64,000 bases of DNA, taken from assembly GCA_019454045.1 (NCBI GenBank), contig SKCR01021354.1, positions 1 through 64,000 of the forward strand, in the 5' to 3' direction. Each line of letters opens with the position of its first letter. The first letter of the stretch is position 1. Position numbers and translations under genes: made by a program. A model generated the notes under the pieces. That model worked only from the letters and a program-made list of their open reading frames with translations. It was not told where the DNA came from and ran no database searches. This document shows, in pieces, positions 33,372 to 46,100 of the stretch. This DNA is from Zanthoxylum bungeanum (Eukaryota > Streptophyta > Magnoliopsida > Sapindales > Rutaceae).

Positions 33372-36300
33372 TGTTAGCGACACAATCACGTATTGGATTT
33401 TGATGATGTAACGAGAGTGAAGTCTTCGACGCACAAATGCGAGACAATACAAAAAGATGTCGAAGCACACGATGGTGAAGAGCGAAGAATATGAAGACTT
33501 GCATACATTGAAGATTTTATATGAAGTCTTAGCTTAAGGCTTTATTTGTAATGTGATTTGAATATTCAAGTGCCTAAGCTCATAGAAAACATGCACATTC
33601 ACTTAGATGCATTAGGTTCATGTATAAAATGCATTAAAACCTTTATACTTGCATTTTTGGTACAGAGACCGGCATACCGGTCCCTTACCGGTGTCCATAC
33701 CGGTGAGATGCTGAGTTTTGCATGCTCACTGGAATCGGCACGGACCTTACCGGTCCCATACAGGTCACCATACCGGTGAACCTGAGGATTGCATGGCTAC
33801 TGGAACCGGCACACACCAAACCGGTCTCCATACTGGTCTCATATGTTGGTCTCTAAGATCAATCTCAAGGATCTAATAAACATAAAATGAGTGTGAATAC
33901 GCAAAGAAGTAGCGAAAATACTTACATTGATCGGAATGGATGTAGGTGTAGAGTTCAAAAATTTCCTCTTTTGAAATTACTCCAAGCTCCTCCAAAGTTG
34001 TATGTTGAAGCTCTAAGCTTGAAGTTTGGGATTCCAAACTCTAGGGAATGTTTCCCTATCACCTTTGTATGATTTAATGTGTGCTAGCACTTGGAAAAAT
34101 TTACAACAAATTTCTTCCTTTGCTCTTGTTAGTTTCGGCCAAGCCTTGCAAGAGAGGGGAAATTTTCACTTTTTGCCGTGAATGAGAGAGAGAGGAAGAG
34201 ATGAGTGAAATTTTGTGAAGTGCTAATTGATTTTCCAAAAATCAAATCTTGATATACCAAATCCACATTTGGTAAAAGGTCACTCATCTTTCATTATTAA
34301 AACATAAAGTGTCTTACAAGCCACCATCTCATCATCACTAACTTCCATCACCAAAAAGTGATGAGAATGACAAGTGATGTGACTTGTGATGTGACTTGTG
34401 GGCTCCACTTGAATTCAAAATCCGAGTGGGCCCGCAAACACATTCCGGGCTCGGGTTTGTTAATTTCGAATTAACGAATTCTCTGTTGCGACTTAATTAA
34501 ATCAAATTTAATTAAATATTTATGCCTCGTAAAATTATTATCAAAGTCGCTCGCGAATTAATTCCAAATTAATTCGTTCTCCCGAATTAAAATCCAATTT
34601 TAATTCTGTTATGAAATCTAATTTCATTTAATATATCGAATATATTATTTTATCGATTAATTCCGAATTAATCGTTCTCTCTCTTTTAATTGAATTTTAT
34701 CCCAGATAAAATCTTTCCGCAATTAATCCTAGATTAATTTTCTCTCTCTTCTAATTAATCTCAGATTAATTATGTTCGAGTCATACGTCATCGGTGAATC
34801 TTCGGGAAGCGACCCATGAGATCCCTGGATATGTTGGCAGTAAATCTGGTCGTCGGACTATCAGAACACGTGCGTACCTGGTACCACGTTCTTACCGATT
34901 TACGAGACATGGTTGGCTTCTAGCAAAGCACCGTGCCTACTCAATTCTCCAGAAATATTCTTTAAGGAATATATCATCTTTGTCAGACGTAGTATACGTA
35001 GTATTGCGTATTGTGATCCAGTATCAGATGTCACATGCAAGGCCTGGGGCTGGAATAGTGTTTGTCCCGTACGAAGCATATATCGGATCACAAGCAACTA
35101 GACTCTATAATCGGATAATCATGACCTTATCATACTATCCGATAGTTGCAACATAATAGAAAACCAGTTATGTATCCATGTGTGATCATCATCTCCATAT
35201 GACTGAAGTGATACTTTCTTCTTGACATCACACCCAATACACTACGATTCTTAATAAACCCAGAAGAGGCATACACAAAACCTGTTAAAGTCTCGAATGA
35301 CCAAAACCAAAGCGTATTGATTGTCGCAAGTACTAGCGATGCAAGTCTCAGGTTAAGACCAAATACATCTACCCTGATTCGGATTCCCATAGACACATAG
35401 TCATACTACCAATGGGATTCCGAGGGGTCTATCCAGAGCGAAGCTGTTCCCGTACCATCGGTAAATACAACCTTCTATCACACTTGCATAAGTATCCAAT
35501 ACTTAAATATATGAGAACTATGATGTTATGCTCCCACAACGCGCACAAGTGCAATACTAGTCTATTCTGCATTATCGATGTCCAGTCTCGATAATACTAC
35601 GACTAGGGATATTTAATGATTAAACTTTTGTGGATTGATATTTTCTCATATCCTATTAATCCAGAACTAATCATAATGACTTTTATCATTTATATATTCA
35701 AGTAATCTAATTACAAAATGATAAAATTGCAATTTCTATTGTCACATAGTTAATTTGTACAAAAACCACAATGTCTTTTACAAATAGTGACGCTATGGGT
35801 CATAATTGTCCAACACCATACCGGTAAGCCTAACGGTAAGTTCCTTTACTGGAACCGGCATGACCTAAACCAGTCAACATACCGGTCTAGCTCTTCATAT
35901 TGAACACATACTGGAACCAGCAAGGAACAAACCGGTCACCATACCTATTACCATACCGATCTAACGGCTAGTTCTTCAAACGGTAATAAATCCGTTGGAG
36001 ACCGACATACTGGGTGTCAGAGACCGGCATACTGGTCTCAAAAAGAGTTGTTGGGGCTTGTCTTACATTTTACTATAAATTGAAGCCCCAATTCATTTTT
36101 GCCTCACATGAGACATAACACACAACTTTCATATCTTCTCATAGAGTAAAAACAAGAGTGTTTATAAACCTTCTTAATCATATACACTCATACATCAAGC
36201 TTACACACACCACACCTTCATATATATTTGTAGTGAGCTTAGATCACTTGGGTAACCAACTCACACAATCTTCTTTATCATTGTGAGTGCCCAAGTGTGT

Positions 36301-36778
36301 TTTACAACTTATTTATACAAAACACTTACGGTTTGTGAAATCTCATTATTTGGGTAATTGTAAAGGTTTTCGAGTGAGCCTACGTAGAAAACTCAAAGTG
36401 TAAAGGTTCGGAGTGCACCTTGCGTAAAACTCTTGGTTGCGAATGAGCCATGGAAACTCGTTATTAGTGAAAAGCTTTAAGTGCGGCTTGGGGGAGTGGA
36501 CGTAGGCATTGTTGGCCGAACCACTATAAATCTCGGTGTCGTTTTCTTTATCCTTATACTCTTTACATATTGCAAGTTTTATTTATTACATGCTTATATA
36601 TTTAGAAGCTTGCATATAGGTTGTTTATTACAATAGAGAAAATTGACCTTAAGCATTAATTGGTAGAAGAGCATAAAATCGGCAAAGATTTTTAATTCCG
36701 CATATTTTAGCCGTAACCCAATTCACCCCCTCTTGGGTATAGAGTTTGGTTTATCACTATTACTTGTAGGTAATTTCA
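33372..36778 (+). repeat. 3' LTR of the SIRE-type element, split by a solo LTR
   Basis: The pieces 33372-33843 and 35821-36778 join across the insertion at GGTCTCATA/CCATACCGG; the 5' LTR shows the uninterrupted site as GGTCTCATACTG at about 13233. ACCGGTAT motifs are dense on both sides. It ends GGTAATTTCA, then the target duplication AATAT. Confidence 0.82.
33844..35815. mobile_element. Solo LTR (about 1.97 kb)
   Basis: The block starts TGTTGGTCTC and ends GTCCAACA, so the outer six bases (TGTTGG/CCAACA) form inverted repeats. It is flanked by TCATA (33839-33843) and CCATA (35816-35820), a 5-bp duplication with one change. No protein is encoded; the open frames at 34794-35156 and its overlaps show no domain. 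Direct alternation of GAATTAAT/AATTCC motifs is seen at 34450-34770. It could be read on either strand; on the minus strand it would begin TGTTGGACAATTATG. Confidence 0.75.
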
Positions 36779-36783
36779 AATAT

Positions 36784-37154
36784 GAGATAAATGAACTACA
36801 ACAACATGCCAACTGAATTATCTACACCATTATTAACATCAACTTCAGCCTATCTTCAATTCTTCACATCGTATTAATTGATTACAGATATTTGATCAAA
36901 CATTTGGTCCCCAGAGGCCAAAAGCTTTAAAAGATGAACACTTGCTTGCAAATTCTATGCACCAAGACACACCTTTATTGACTATATACTGCCAATCACT
37001 AAATGGCTTTAAGTTACCATTAAAGTCTGAAAATAACAAAGCAAAGGGCAACTAAAACAAGTTGTTTTTAGTCTCTTTCATGTATTGTGCTATCTTAAAT
37101 TGCTTTATAAGAAAATGCAAAAGACTCCATTAATGGCAACTTAAAAGGGAAGAA
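36784..37154 (+). promoter_or_regulatory. Upstream region of the receptor kinase gene
   Basis: This is the only host-like sequence between the SIRE-type element and the ATG at 37155. No clear TATA box can be fixed; TGACTATATACTG at about 36978 is a weak candidate. The transposon insertion has left less than 400 bp of original promoter adjacent to the gene. Confidence 0.4.
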
Positions 37155-40100
37155 ATGGGTTCAAAATGCAGAGGCGCAAGGGCTTATGATTCAATGATGA
37201 GGTTTATGTTCATTTCATTCTTTGGCATCTGTGCTTGTGCTCTAAAGCCAGCAGTTTTGGCTTCTGATGCTACTTATTCTGGCAAGTCAGAGAAATGATC
37301 AATCACAAGCATGCCAGAAGGAAACTAGATGACATTGGAGGTAAATACTTGAATATCTGCAATTTATGAATTTAATTACAATCAAAATTCATAATAGCAA
37401 GTCTAGAAGTCCTAATAAATTTTATGGCTTGTGTAATTTATTGTAGGCTCTATAAGCATAGACTGTGGAATACCGGGAGGTTTCAGCTACCCTGATAGAA
37501 AAACAAACATGTGTTACAAATCTGATGTAGAATTTATTAGCAGTGGAGTGAATAAGAACATATCTTCAAAATTCATGTCTGCAGATCTTCAAAGCTCACT
37601 TGCAAATGTCAGAAGTTTTCCTGAAGGAAACAGAAATTGTTACACACTTAGACCTCCAGAAGGCAAAGATACAATCTACTTGATAAGGGCTTCTTTTATG
37701 TATGGGGATTACGATGATCAGGACATGCTGCCAGAATTTGATCTGTATGTTGGAGTTAATCAATGGGACAGTGTGAAGTTTGACAATGGATCTCATGTTG
37801 TAATTAAGGAGATTATACATTCAGCCTTAATGGATGAAATATATGTTTGTCTCCTCAACAATGGTAAAGGAACTCCTTTCATTTCATCATTGGAGCTAAG
37901 GCATTTCCATAATTCCACTTACAGAACTCAATCTGGAGCCTTGGTGTTATACCGGCGCCTTGATGTTGGTTCAACAACCGATCAGATAATCAGGTAAAGC
38001 ACTTTACCAAGTGATTCTATGTGAATGTGATAAATTTCAGGCTGCTTGTATTAGGGAACATAGGTTCTGTATCAAGTAACAATTTTTTTTTTCCACTTAG
38101 ATATAAAGATGATAGCTATGACCGGATGTGGTTTCCTTACCCGGGTTTTGAATCAATCAATACCTCATTCACCATTGATTCCCTGGTTGAATCTGAGTAT
38201 AGACTGCCATCAACTGTTATGAAAACCGCTGCCAAGCCAATGAATGTTAACGATTCATTGGAATTCAACTTCGAAATTGGCGATCCAACATTACAGTTCT
38301 ATGTGTACATGCACATTGCTGAAATTGAAAGACTCCAATTGAAGCAATATAGAGAATTCAGCATACAGCTAAATGGTAACTTGTGGAAGGAGTCAGTTGT
38401 TCCTAAGTACCTAAGTTCGACAACTTTACTTAGCGCACAGCCTATGAGAGGAAGCAAGCTCCGTTTTTTGCTCAGCAAAACATCAAAATCTACCCTTCCT
38501 CCCATTCTAAATGCGATGGAAATATATGTTAGGCGAGATTTCTTACAAGCATCAACAAACCAAGAAGATGGTATGTTCTTGATCTGTTGTACTTAAAGCA
38601 TAAGCTATGTTTTGATTTTTAATATTTCTATCATTATCTATCAGTCAATGCAATCATGGACATCAAGTTGATCTATAAAGTGAGTAAAGACTGGCAGGGA
38701 GATCCATGTTCTCCAATATACTCTTGGAATGGCCTGAATTGTAGCTTTAGTGGTTATAATCCTCCCAAAATTATCTCTTTGTGAGTGATTTTACTTTTAA
38801 AAAAGAATGAAGCAATTAAAGTATTGACCTCTGAGATGGGCTGTAATTTGATTAACTATTGAATTTACATATTGTGTATATGAATCATCTGCAGGAATCT
38901 AACATCTGAAGGATTGACAGGCAAGATATCCCCTGCACTTTCCAATCTAAAGTCGCTAGAGAATCTGTAAGCATATAGAATGTGATTATTTTTCTTCTAA
39001 TTTCAAAATTATTTTCAAAAGTCCTAATATGAAGATTGCTTTTCTCAAGGGACTTATCCAACAACAGCTTGACAGGATCAGTGCCTGAATTTCTGTCACA
39101 ATTACCACACTTGAGAATTCTGTAAGTTATTGAGCTTTAATGGCACACTTTGATATTGATTTCAAGTAAAACAGGATCAACTCAATCTGGTTTACAATTG
39201 CAGGAACTTGGAAGGAAACAAACTCTCCGGCTCACTTCCCACATCTCTTATGGCAAGGTCACAGAATGGATCACTCGTAATGAGGTTTACATTTTATCCA
39301 AACTCAGTAATTATTGCCTTATTGGTTTGCCATAGTCAATATCATTACTTTTGACATTTGTTAGAGATTGAATGAAATAAGTTCTCAATATTCAATCTCA
39401 ATGTTTTTATATTGTATAAGCCTTAATATAGGCGAAATAGGAAACTAAAATATGAAGGAAATAAATTAATTATGTATAGTAATAAAGTAAATATTAGAAT
39501 CGTAATTTTGGGGATCATTTCCATAATATGTAGATATGATTTCTTTAACACACTCCCCCCCAAAACTGAAGCTGTTGGAAGCGAAGTAAGCTTAAGTACA
39601 AGAAATCATCTTGGAAGTTAAGATTTGATAAAGATATCAGTAGGCTGGTCTTCAGAAGAGATTTCGTGAAGTTGTACAGTGCCCTAAAAGATATGTTGAC
39701 CAACAAAATGACAATCGGTCTCAATGTGTTTTATGCGCTCATGATAGATATCATTATGCGTAATGTAAATACCACTTTTGTTATTACAGTAGAGAGGTGT
39801 AGCACCAGAATATGGAACTCCCATGTCACTGAGGAGCCAGTGAAGCCAAATGATTTCTTGGGTAGAATCAGCAACAGCACGATATTCAGATTCAGTACTA
39901 GAATGAGAAACAACATATTGTTTCTTGCTACGTCAAAAAAAAATCACCCAAGAAGATACAGAAACCGGACACAGAATGTCGATCAATGGGATTGTTCGTC
40001 CAACTAACATCAAAATAGATACAAAACTCAAGTGAAGAGTGAGTTGAAAAATACATACCATGAAATAGAGTGTCTTTGATGTAGCGAATGAGATAAAGAA

Positions 40101-43100
40101 TTGTTTCATAGTTAGCAGAGCGAGGTGCTGACATAGACTAACTAATAACATGAACAACATATATAATATCATACCGAGTTACTGTCAAATAGACTAAGTG
40201 TGGGAACACAGGAATCTGGGCGACGCATGCTGTCCCGGGCTCGCGGCCCGGTCGGGGGTACGGAGTAGCCACGGGGGACTAAACCGGAGAATAATGGAGT
40301 CGCCACCCAGTGTGAACCGGGAAAATGAGATTTAAGGCCGCACTCACCCTCGCAAGGGAATACCTCAAACCGTTGGGTTCAGAATGGTCTCTTACTCATG
40401 CCACTTGTGATTAAAGGATTTATGTAATAATTTAATTAGGCTTAAGTAGCACTTATTTCCAAGAGTATCATGCTTCTAAATTCACATGTACAAAATGAAA
40501 CTTACACATACATTTCACATCTAAGATTGCATGCTTGAAAATACCTCAAAGTAACAACGAACATACAACTTCATTTAGCATATCATGTTCACGGAAAACA
40601 CGAGCATACATACTAACCATACAAGCATACATGTGAGCACTTTTCCAAGTGATACGTGGAATTGTATCCCAAGTACAGACCGCACTACCGTCCATTCGGA
40701 ATCGGCTACGGAATTTATGTCTGGGTTTCCATCCGATATACCACAAGAAATAATACTTCGAAGTCATCATGACATAGGTATATGAATCGTAATGCGTTAA
40801 ATCAAGACTAAGGCAGATGACGCAACCAATGGAATAAACATGCTTTTCATTACGATGACTATATGGGGTTTCATAAAAAAATCACCTAAGAAACAATTAT
40901 ACATGGCATGTGATGAATATGTCTCAGTTCAGTGTGTTCGCGTTCATGTAGCATTCGTAAACGCGTTCGAACGGTAAACAGAAGGTTCGCATTCGTATGG
41001 CGTTTGATAACGCGTTCGAACGGAACCAGACCTGATGTATGATAAGACTAAGAAAGTGCGTGTGCGTTCACGTAGCGTTCGAGAACGCGTTCGAACGGTA
41101 AACAGAAGGTTCGCGTTCGTGTAGCGTTCGAGAACGCGTTCGAACGGAACCAGACCTGATGCATGATGAGACTAAGGAAGTGCGTGTGCATTCGCGTAAC
41201 GTTTGAAAATACGTTCGAACGGTAAACAGAAGGTTCGCGTTCGTATGGCGTTTGATAACGCGTTCGAACGGAACCAGACCTGATGTATGATAAGACTAAG
41301 AAAGTGCGTGTGCGTTCACGTAGCGTTCGAGAACGCGTTCGAACGGTAAACAGAAGGTTCGCGTTCGTGTAGCGGTCGAGAACGCGTTCGAACCGAACCA
41401 GACCTGATGCATGATGAGACTAAGGAAGTGCGTTCGCGTAGCGTTTGAAAACGCGTTCGAACGGTAAACAGAAGGTTCGCGTTCGTGTAGCGTTCGAGAA
41501 TGCGTTCGAACGGAGCCAGACCCGATGCATGTAACACAAAGAATAAAGACAACAATGTCAAACTCAGCATGTCCGATTGAACGTATCTTGCATTCAACCG
41601 AACACACATCAATCGGCGGGGCAAAGCATCGTGGTAGAGGGCTTTAACCCCTCCCTGTAGGGGATCTTTCATTCCACTTACTAAGCCCATGCGCTCGATT
41701 GAATCATGCATACATAGAATTAAAAGCAATAATATCAAACTTAGCATGCCCGATTGAACGTATCTTGCATTCAAACGAACACACATCGACCGGCGCGGCA
41801 AAGCATTGTGGTAAAGGGCTTAACCCCTCCCCGTATGGGATCTTTCATTCCACTTACTAAGCTCATGCGCTCGATTGAATCATGCATACATAGAATTGAA
41901 AGCAATAATATCAAACTAGTATGCCCGATTGAACGTGTCTTGCATTCAACCGAACACACATCAACCGGCGCGGCGAAGCATCGTGGTAAAGGGCTTTAAC
42001 CCTTCCCCATAGGGGATCTTTCATTCCACTTACTAAGCCCATGCGCTCGATTAAAACATGCATACATAAGCAACATGCAGAATTCGAGTGACGAAAAATA
42101 AATAAATAAATCAAAGCAACATGAAACAAGAGAATGTGCCGTTTACTCAAGTGGTACGTGGAGTTGTATCCCAAGTACAGACCGCACTATCGTCCATTCG
42201 GATTCGGCTACGGATTAAGAAATTAGAGTTTCGATATTTCATGACATTGTTAGTATGGAAAATTTTAATGGTACTTGAGACCTGTGTTTTAATCATTTTA
42301 GCAAAGTCACAATAAATGGAAAAAAATTCTTCATGAGATATAGTCATGTGTAACAAGAGTAATCATCAATGAAGAGAACAAAATATTTAGATCTGTTCAT
42401 AGTATGAGTGGGAGCAGGTCCCCAAATATCAGAGTGAAAAATCAAAAAGAGCAGCAGAAATGGAATTGTTATGATTAAAAGATAGAACGGGTTGTTTACA
42501 AAATTGACATGATACTTATTCAAATTATTTACTGTAAATAGTATTAAGTGACCAAGAGACTCTGACAAACGTAAGCGACTAAGAGAAGGATGTCATAATA
42601 GATAATGCCAAAGAGTGAGAGAATGGATTAGTGATGTGGAGGTCGCGGATTGTGGTGAGAAATGATTTTGATGGAGATGAAAACTTATGGGCTCAAATAG
42701 ACAACCAACTTTACAACCTACCCCAAGCGTCTAGCTTGTATGTGAATCATGCACATAACAAATAGATGCAAAAAATAAAACATTAAGACCAATGTCACAT
42801 AGTTGACTAGCATATAAGAGGTTCAATGTAAGTTTAGAAATCAGAAAAATATTGGACAATAGAGGTGTACACAGGTCGGGTCGGGTTCCGGCAAATTCTA
42901 CCCGACCCGATCGGGTCGGGTCAGCTGCAAATCAAGACCTGAAACCTGAAAATATGGAGAGTGACCCAATCGGGTCGGGTCGTTTCGGGTCGGGTCAGGT
43001 TGACGCGGGTTCGGTCGGGTCAACAGGATCTGAAAATATGTAGTTATATTTTTTTACTGGTGCAAAATTAATGAATGATGCAGCAGTTCCAGTGGAAAAT

Positions 43101-46100
43101 TGTTGAGTTATTCTCCAAGGACTCACAAGTTCGAGTCTCAACCTTTGCATAATTTTTTTCTTTATTTTTTTTTACTCATTTTAGCTAAGGGTGGCAGTTT
43201 GGGTCAGGATTCGTTTATTCGTTCGATTCGATTCGCTTTAAAGCGAATACGGGTTTGAAAAAATGGATTCGTTTAACAAATGGGTCAATTCGATTCGATT
43301 CGTTTATTAAACAAATCGAATACGAATTTAAGCTCATGGATTCGTTTATTCGTTTATGATTCGTTTTATTATTTTTATTTACTAGTTCTTGTTAATTTTC
43401 AATTAAGATTCGAGAAATTATAACTAATTATCATAGAAAATGTAATATTTTCGATATTTGGTGAGATATTTTTATTAAATATATTAATTACATATTTCAT
43501 ATGTATATATTTATGAAGAATTAATGTAAATCAAGTGTGGTAAATTATTTTATTAAATAATATCATTGACTAAATGAATAAACGAATATTTGTATTCAAT
43601 TCGTTTAATAAACGAATCGAATACGAATTCTGATATTAGGATTCGTTTAATAAACGAATCGAATACGAATCCATCACATTTTGATTCGATTCGTTTAGAA
43701 TTCGATACAAATTCGATTCGTTGATTCGTTTTGCCACCGCTAATTTTAGCATCACAGTTTGTATTTTCAAAACCATTTTATTAATACTTTGCATAAAAAT
43801 TCATGTTCCTAATTAATCAGTTCACTAACAGTGTTGATTGTTGTTGCTTACTAATGTCTAACCAAAATTTCAAGAACAGAGAAGAAACAAACTAAAACAA
43901 ATCTGAGAAGGAAAAAAAAAAGATAATAATACGTGCATGCAACAATCTCATGAATTAACTACTAATACGTGAATCCAAAATCTAAAATCAAACCGTGTGC
44001 CACAAAATGGTTTCTTTCTTATGGCAGAATTAACTACTACTAATAATATTCATGTACCAAGTTTTATATAAAAACAAGAAAATCTTAGAACAATCTTGGT
44101 CAAAGTGAAGACTCGAAACAATAGAAACGTAAAACATGTAACATTATAACATCCACCAAAACTTTCAAATAACATGGAACAAGAACTTTGTAACACAAGA
44201 AATAACATGATCTTTCAAGAACATATTAAAATTCGTGCAGCTCCACTGATAATAAGTGCAGCCTGCCAGCCTCCACTGATCTGATAATAATACTTGCAAG
44301 TCCAAAGGGATGCCAGCAGTGATTGTCCAGCCTCCACTGAAAACAACCATACAGTACCAAAAGAAATTGTTACAACACTATGATTATGTCACACAATGTT
44401 CAATAACAACAAGTCTCAAATGAAATTTTAAAAAAAAAAAAACAAGTTATAACCTTATATGAAATCATCATCTGAATCAACATCTTCGTTCATATCAGCA
44501 CCAAGCAAGTTAGGCTCAATCGTACAAGTAGAACTTGATCCTGACAATTCTACAATAACAACATACAATGAAAAAAATAAACAATCCAATTACTTAGAAT
44601 TCACATTATATTTTATTAAGAAAATATCAGTAATTAGTTTCAATAAATTTAAAGCATAACACTATAAAAATTAAAAAATACCTGAAGCGAATTCCTCAAA
44701 TTTCTCAACATCATCCATCGCAGCTCGAAGATCAATTTGAGTTGGCATAGATCGCAACCAATTTTGAGCACAAATTAAAGCTTCCACTGTTGCATGAGCT
44801 AATGAACTTCTAAACGGATCAATTATCCTTCCACCTGTGCTAAAAGTCGACTCGGAAGCCACTGTAGAAATCGGAATAGACAAAACAGTCCTTGCTACCT
44901 TAGAGAGAGTTGGATATTTGGAAGAATTCACTTTCCACCAATTCAACAAATCAAAAGTTTCCAAATCTTCTTCACACCCATCTGCTAAATATCTAATCAT
45001 ATCACATTGAGTCTCCACACTTTGCTCATCCAACAAATACTTTTTGAATTGAAAATTAAGAATCTTTCGAGCTTCTCCAACAAATTTAGTTTTATCCTCC
45101 GAAATATTTGCATTAGTAGTTGGCACACTTACCCCACTAGATGACCCCACTGAACTCTCATCCTTGAAGTACTTATACAAATCATTCAAGGCATCTTGCA
45201 CCCGAGTCTCCACATCAAAAGCCTTAGCAACATCGTAAATTTGAGAGAGGAATAACTTGACATATTTCATCTTACATCTTGGATCAAGCACAATACCAAC
45301 AAATAACACCCAATTCACTTTTGTAGGATTCTCCCAATACTTGTCAAAAAAAAATTCCATATCAATGGCCATTTTTTCTAACAACAAATCACCATTTTTC
45401 GCATATTGAAGTAATATGGTTTGAATCCTTACAAATTCATTGAAAAAATTATTTGAAATCACATGCAAAGAACCCGAAAATGAAAGAGTAACATCATAAA
45501 ATACTTGCAAAAACTTAACTAGGCTTTCTCATAAATCTCTGCCGCCTCCAACATCAAGTAAGTGGAATTCCATCTAGTTTCCACATCAAGACATAAAAGA
45601 CTTTTACACTCAATCTTCTCCTGCTCTACACTACTCTTAAAACTCAACTTCCTAGCAGGGGAAGATCTCACATATCTTACAGCATTTCTTATTTTCTCAA
45701 TCACTTCATTATTATCTCGCAAGCCATCTTTTACAATAAGGTTAACAATATGTGCACAACACCTCATGTGAAGAAATTTATGACCTAAAATAGTGGTAGG
45801 TCATTCTTTAGTTCTACGTGTTATATACCTTATTGCACCATCATTAGAACTAGCATTATCCACAGTGATTGTGAAAATTTTATCAATTCCCTAATCTAAC
45901 ATACATGCCTCAATGAATTTACCAATTGTCTTCACTGTGTGATTAGACACTTGACAAAAGTTTAAAATTCGCTTTTGAAACTTCCAATCATCATCTATCC
46001 AATGGGTTGTGAGACACATATAATTTAAATTTTGAATTGAAGTCCATGTATCTGTGGTTAGACACACACGTTGAGACTTAATTATATTTTTCAATTTCAT

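Larger units (their letters stand above)
12856..36778 (+). mobile_element. SIRE/Maximus-type Ty1/copia element with two nested insertions
   Basis: The element starts TGTTAGCGACAC and ends GGTAATTTCA, with the identical 5-bp target duplication AATAT at 12851-12855 and 36779-36783. Its 5' LTR is 12856-14146 plus 30222-30586, split by the gypsy element at 14147-30216. The internal region is 30587-33371; the 3' LTR is 33372-33843 plus 35821-36778, split by a solo LTR. A primer-binding site TTGGTATCAGAGC lies at 30588-30600, matching initiator-Met tRNA type, and a polypurine tract AAAAATGGGAGAT precedes the 3' LTR. Gag is present but broken and pol is absent, so it is now non-autonomous. Lineage is inferred from the PPT, gag and LTR start. 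Confidence 0.85.
40199..42211 (-). mobile_element. Gypsy LTR fragment, same family as the Tat-clade element
   Basis: On the minus strand it corresponds to the right part of the LTRs at 14147-17723 and 26589-30216, sharing GGCCGCACTCACCC, AACCGTTGGGTTCAGAATGG and the TCTGTACTTGGGATACAA segments (as reverse complements). It starts TGTGGGAACACAGG and stops inside the LTR at GGCTACGGA, so about 1.5 kb of LTR are lost. It interrupts the copia pol region between integrase and RNase H. Confidence 0.75.

Noticed and set aside
34794..35156. 120-codon frame in the solo LTR
   Set aside because: No domain and overlapping frames on both strands; LTRs of this type carry no proteins.
41296..41801. Overlapping minus-strand frames of 103 and 161 codons
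   Set aside because: They are translations of the ~120-bp and ~175-bp tandem repeats in a gypsy LTR fragment; no domain.
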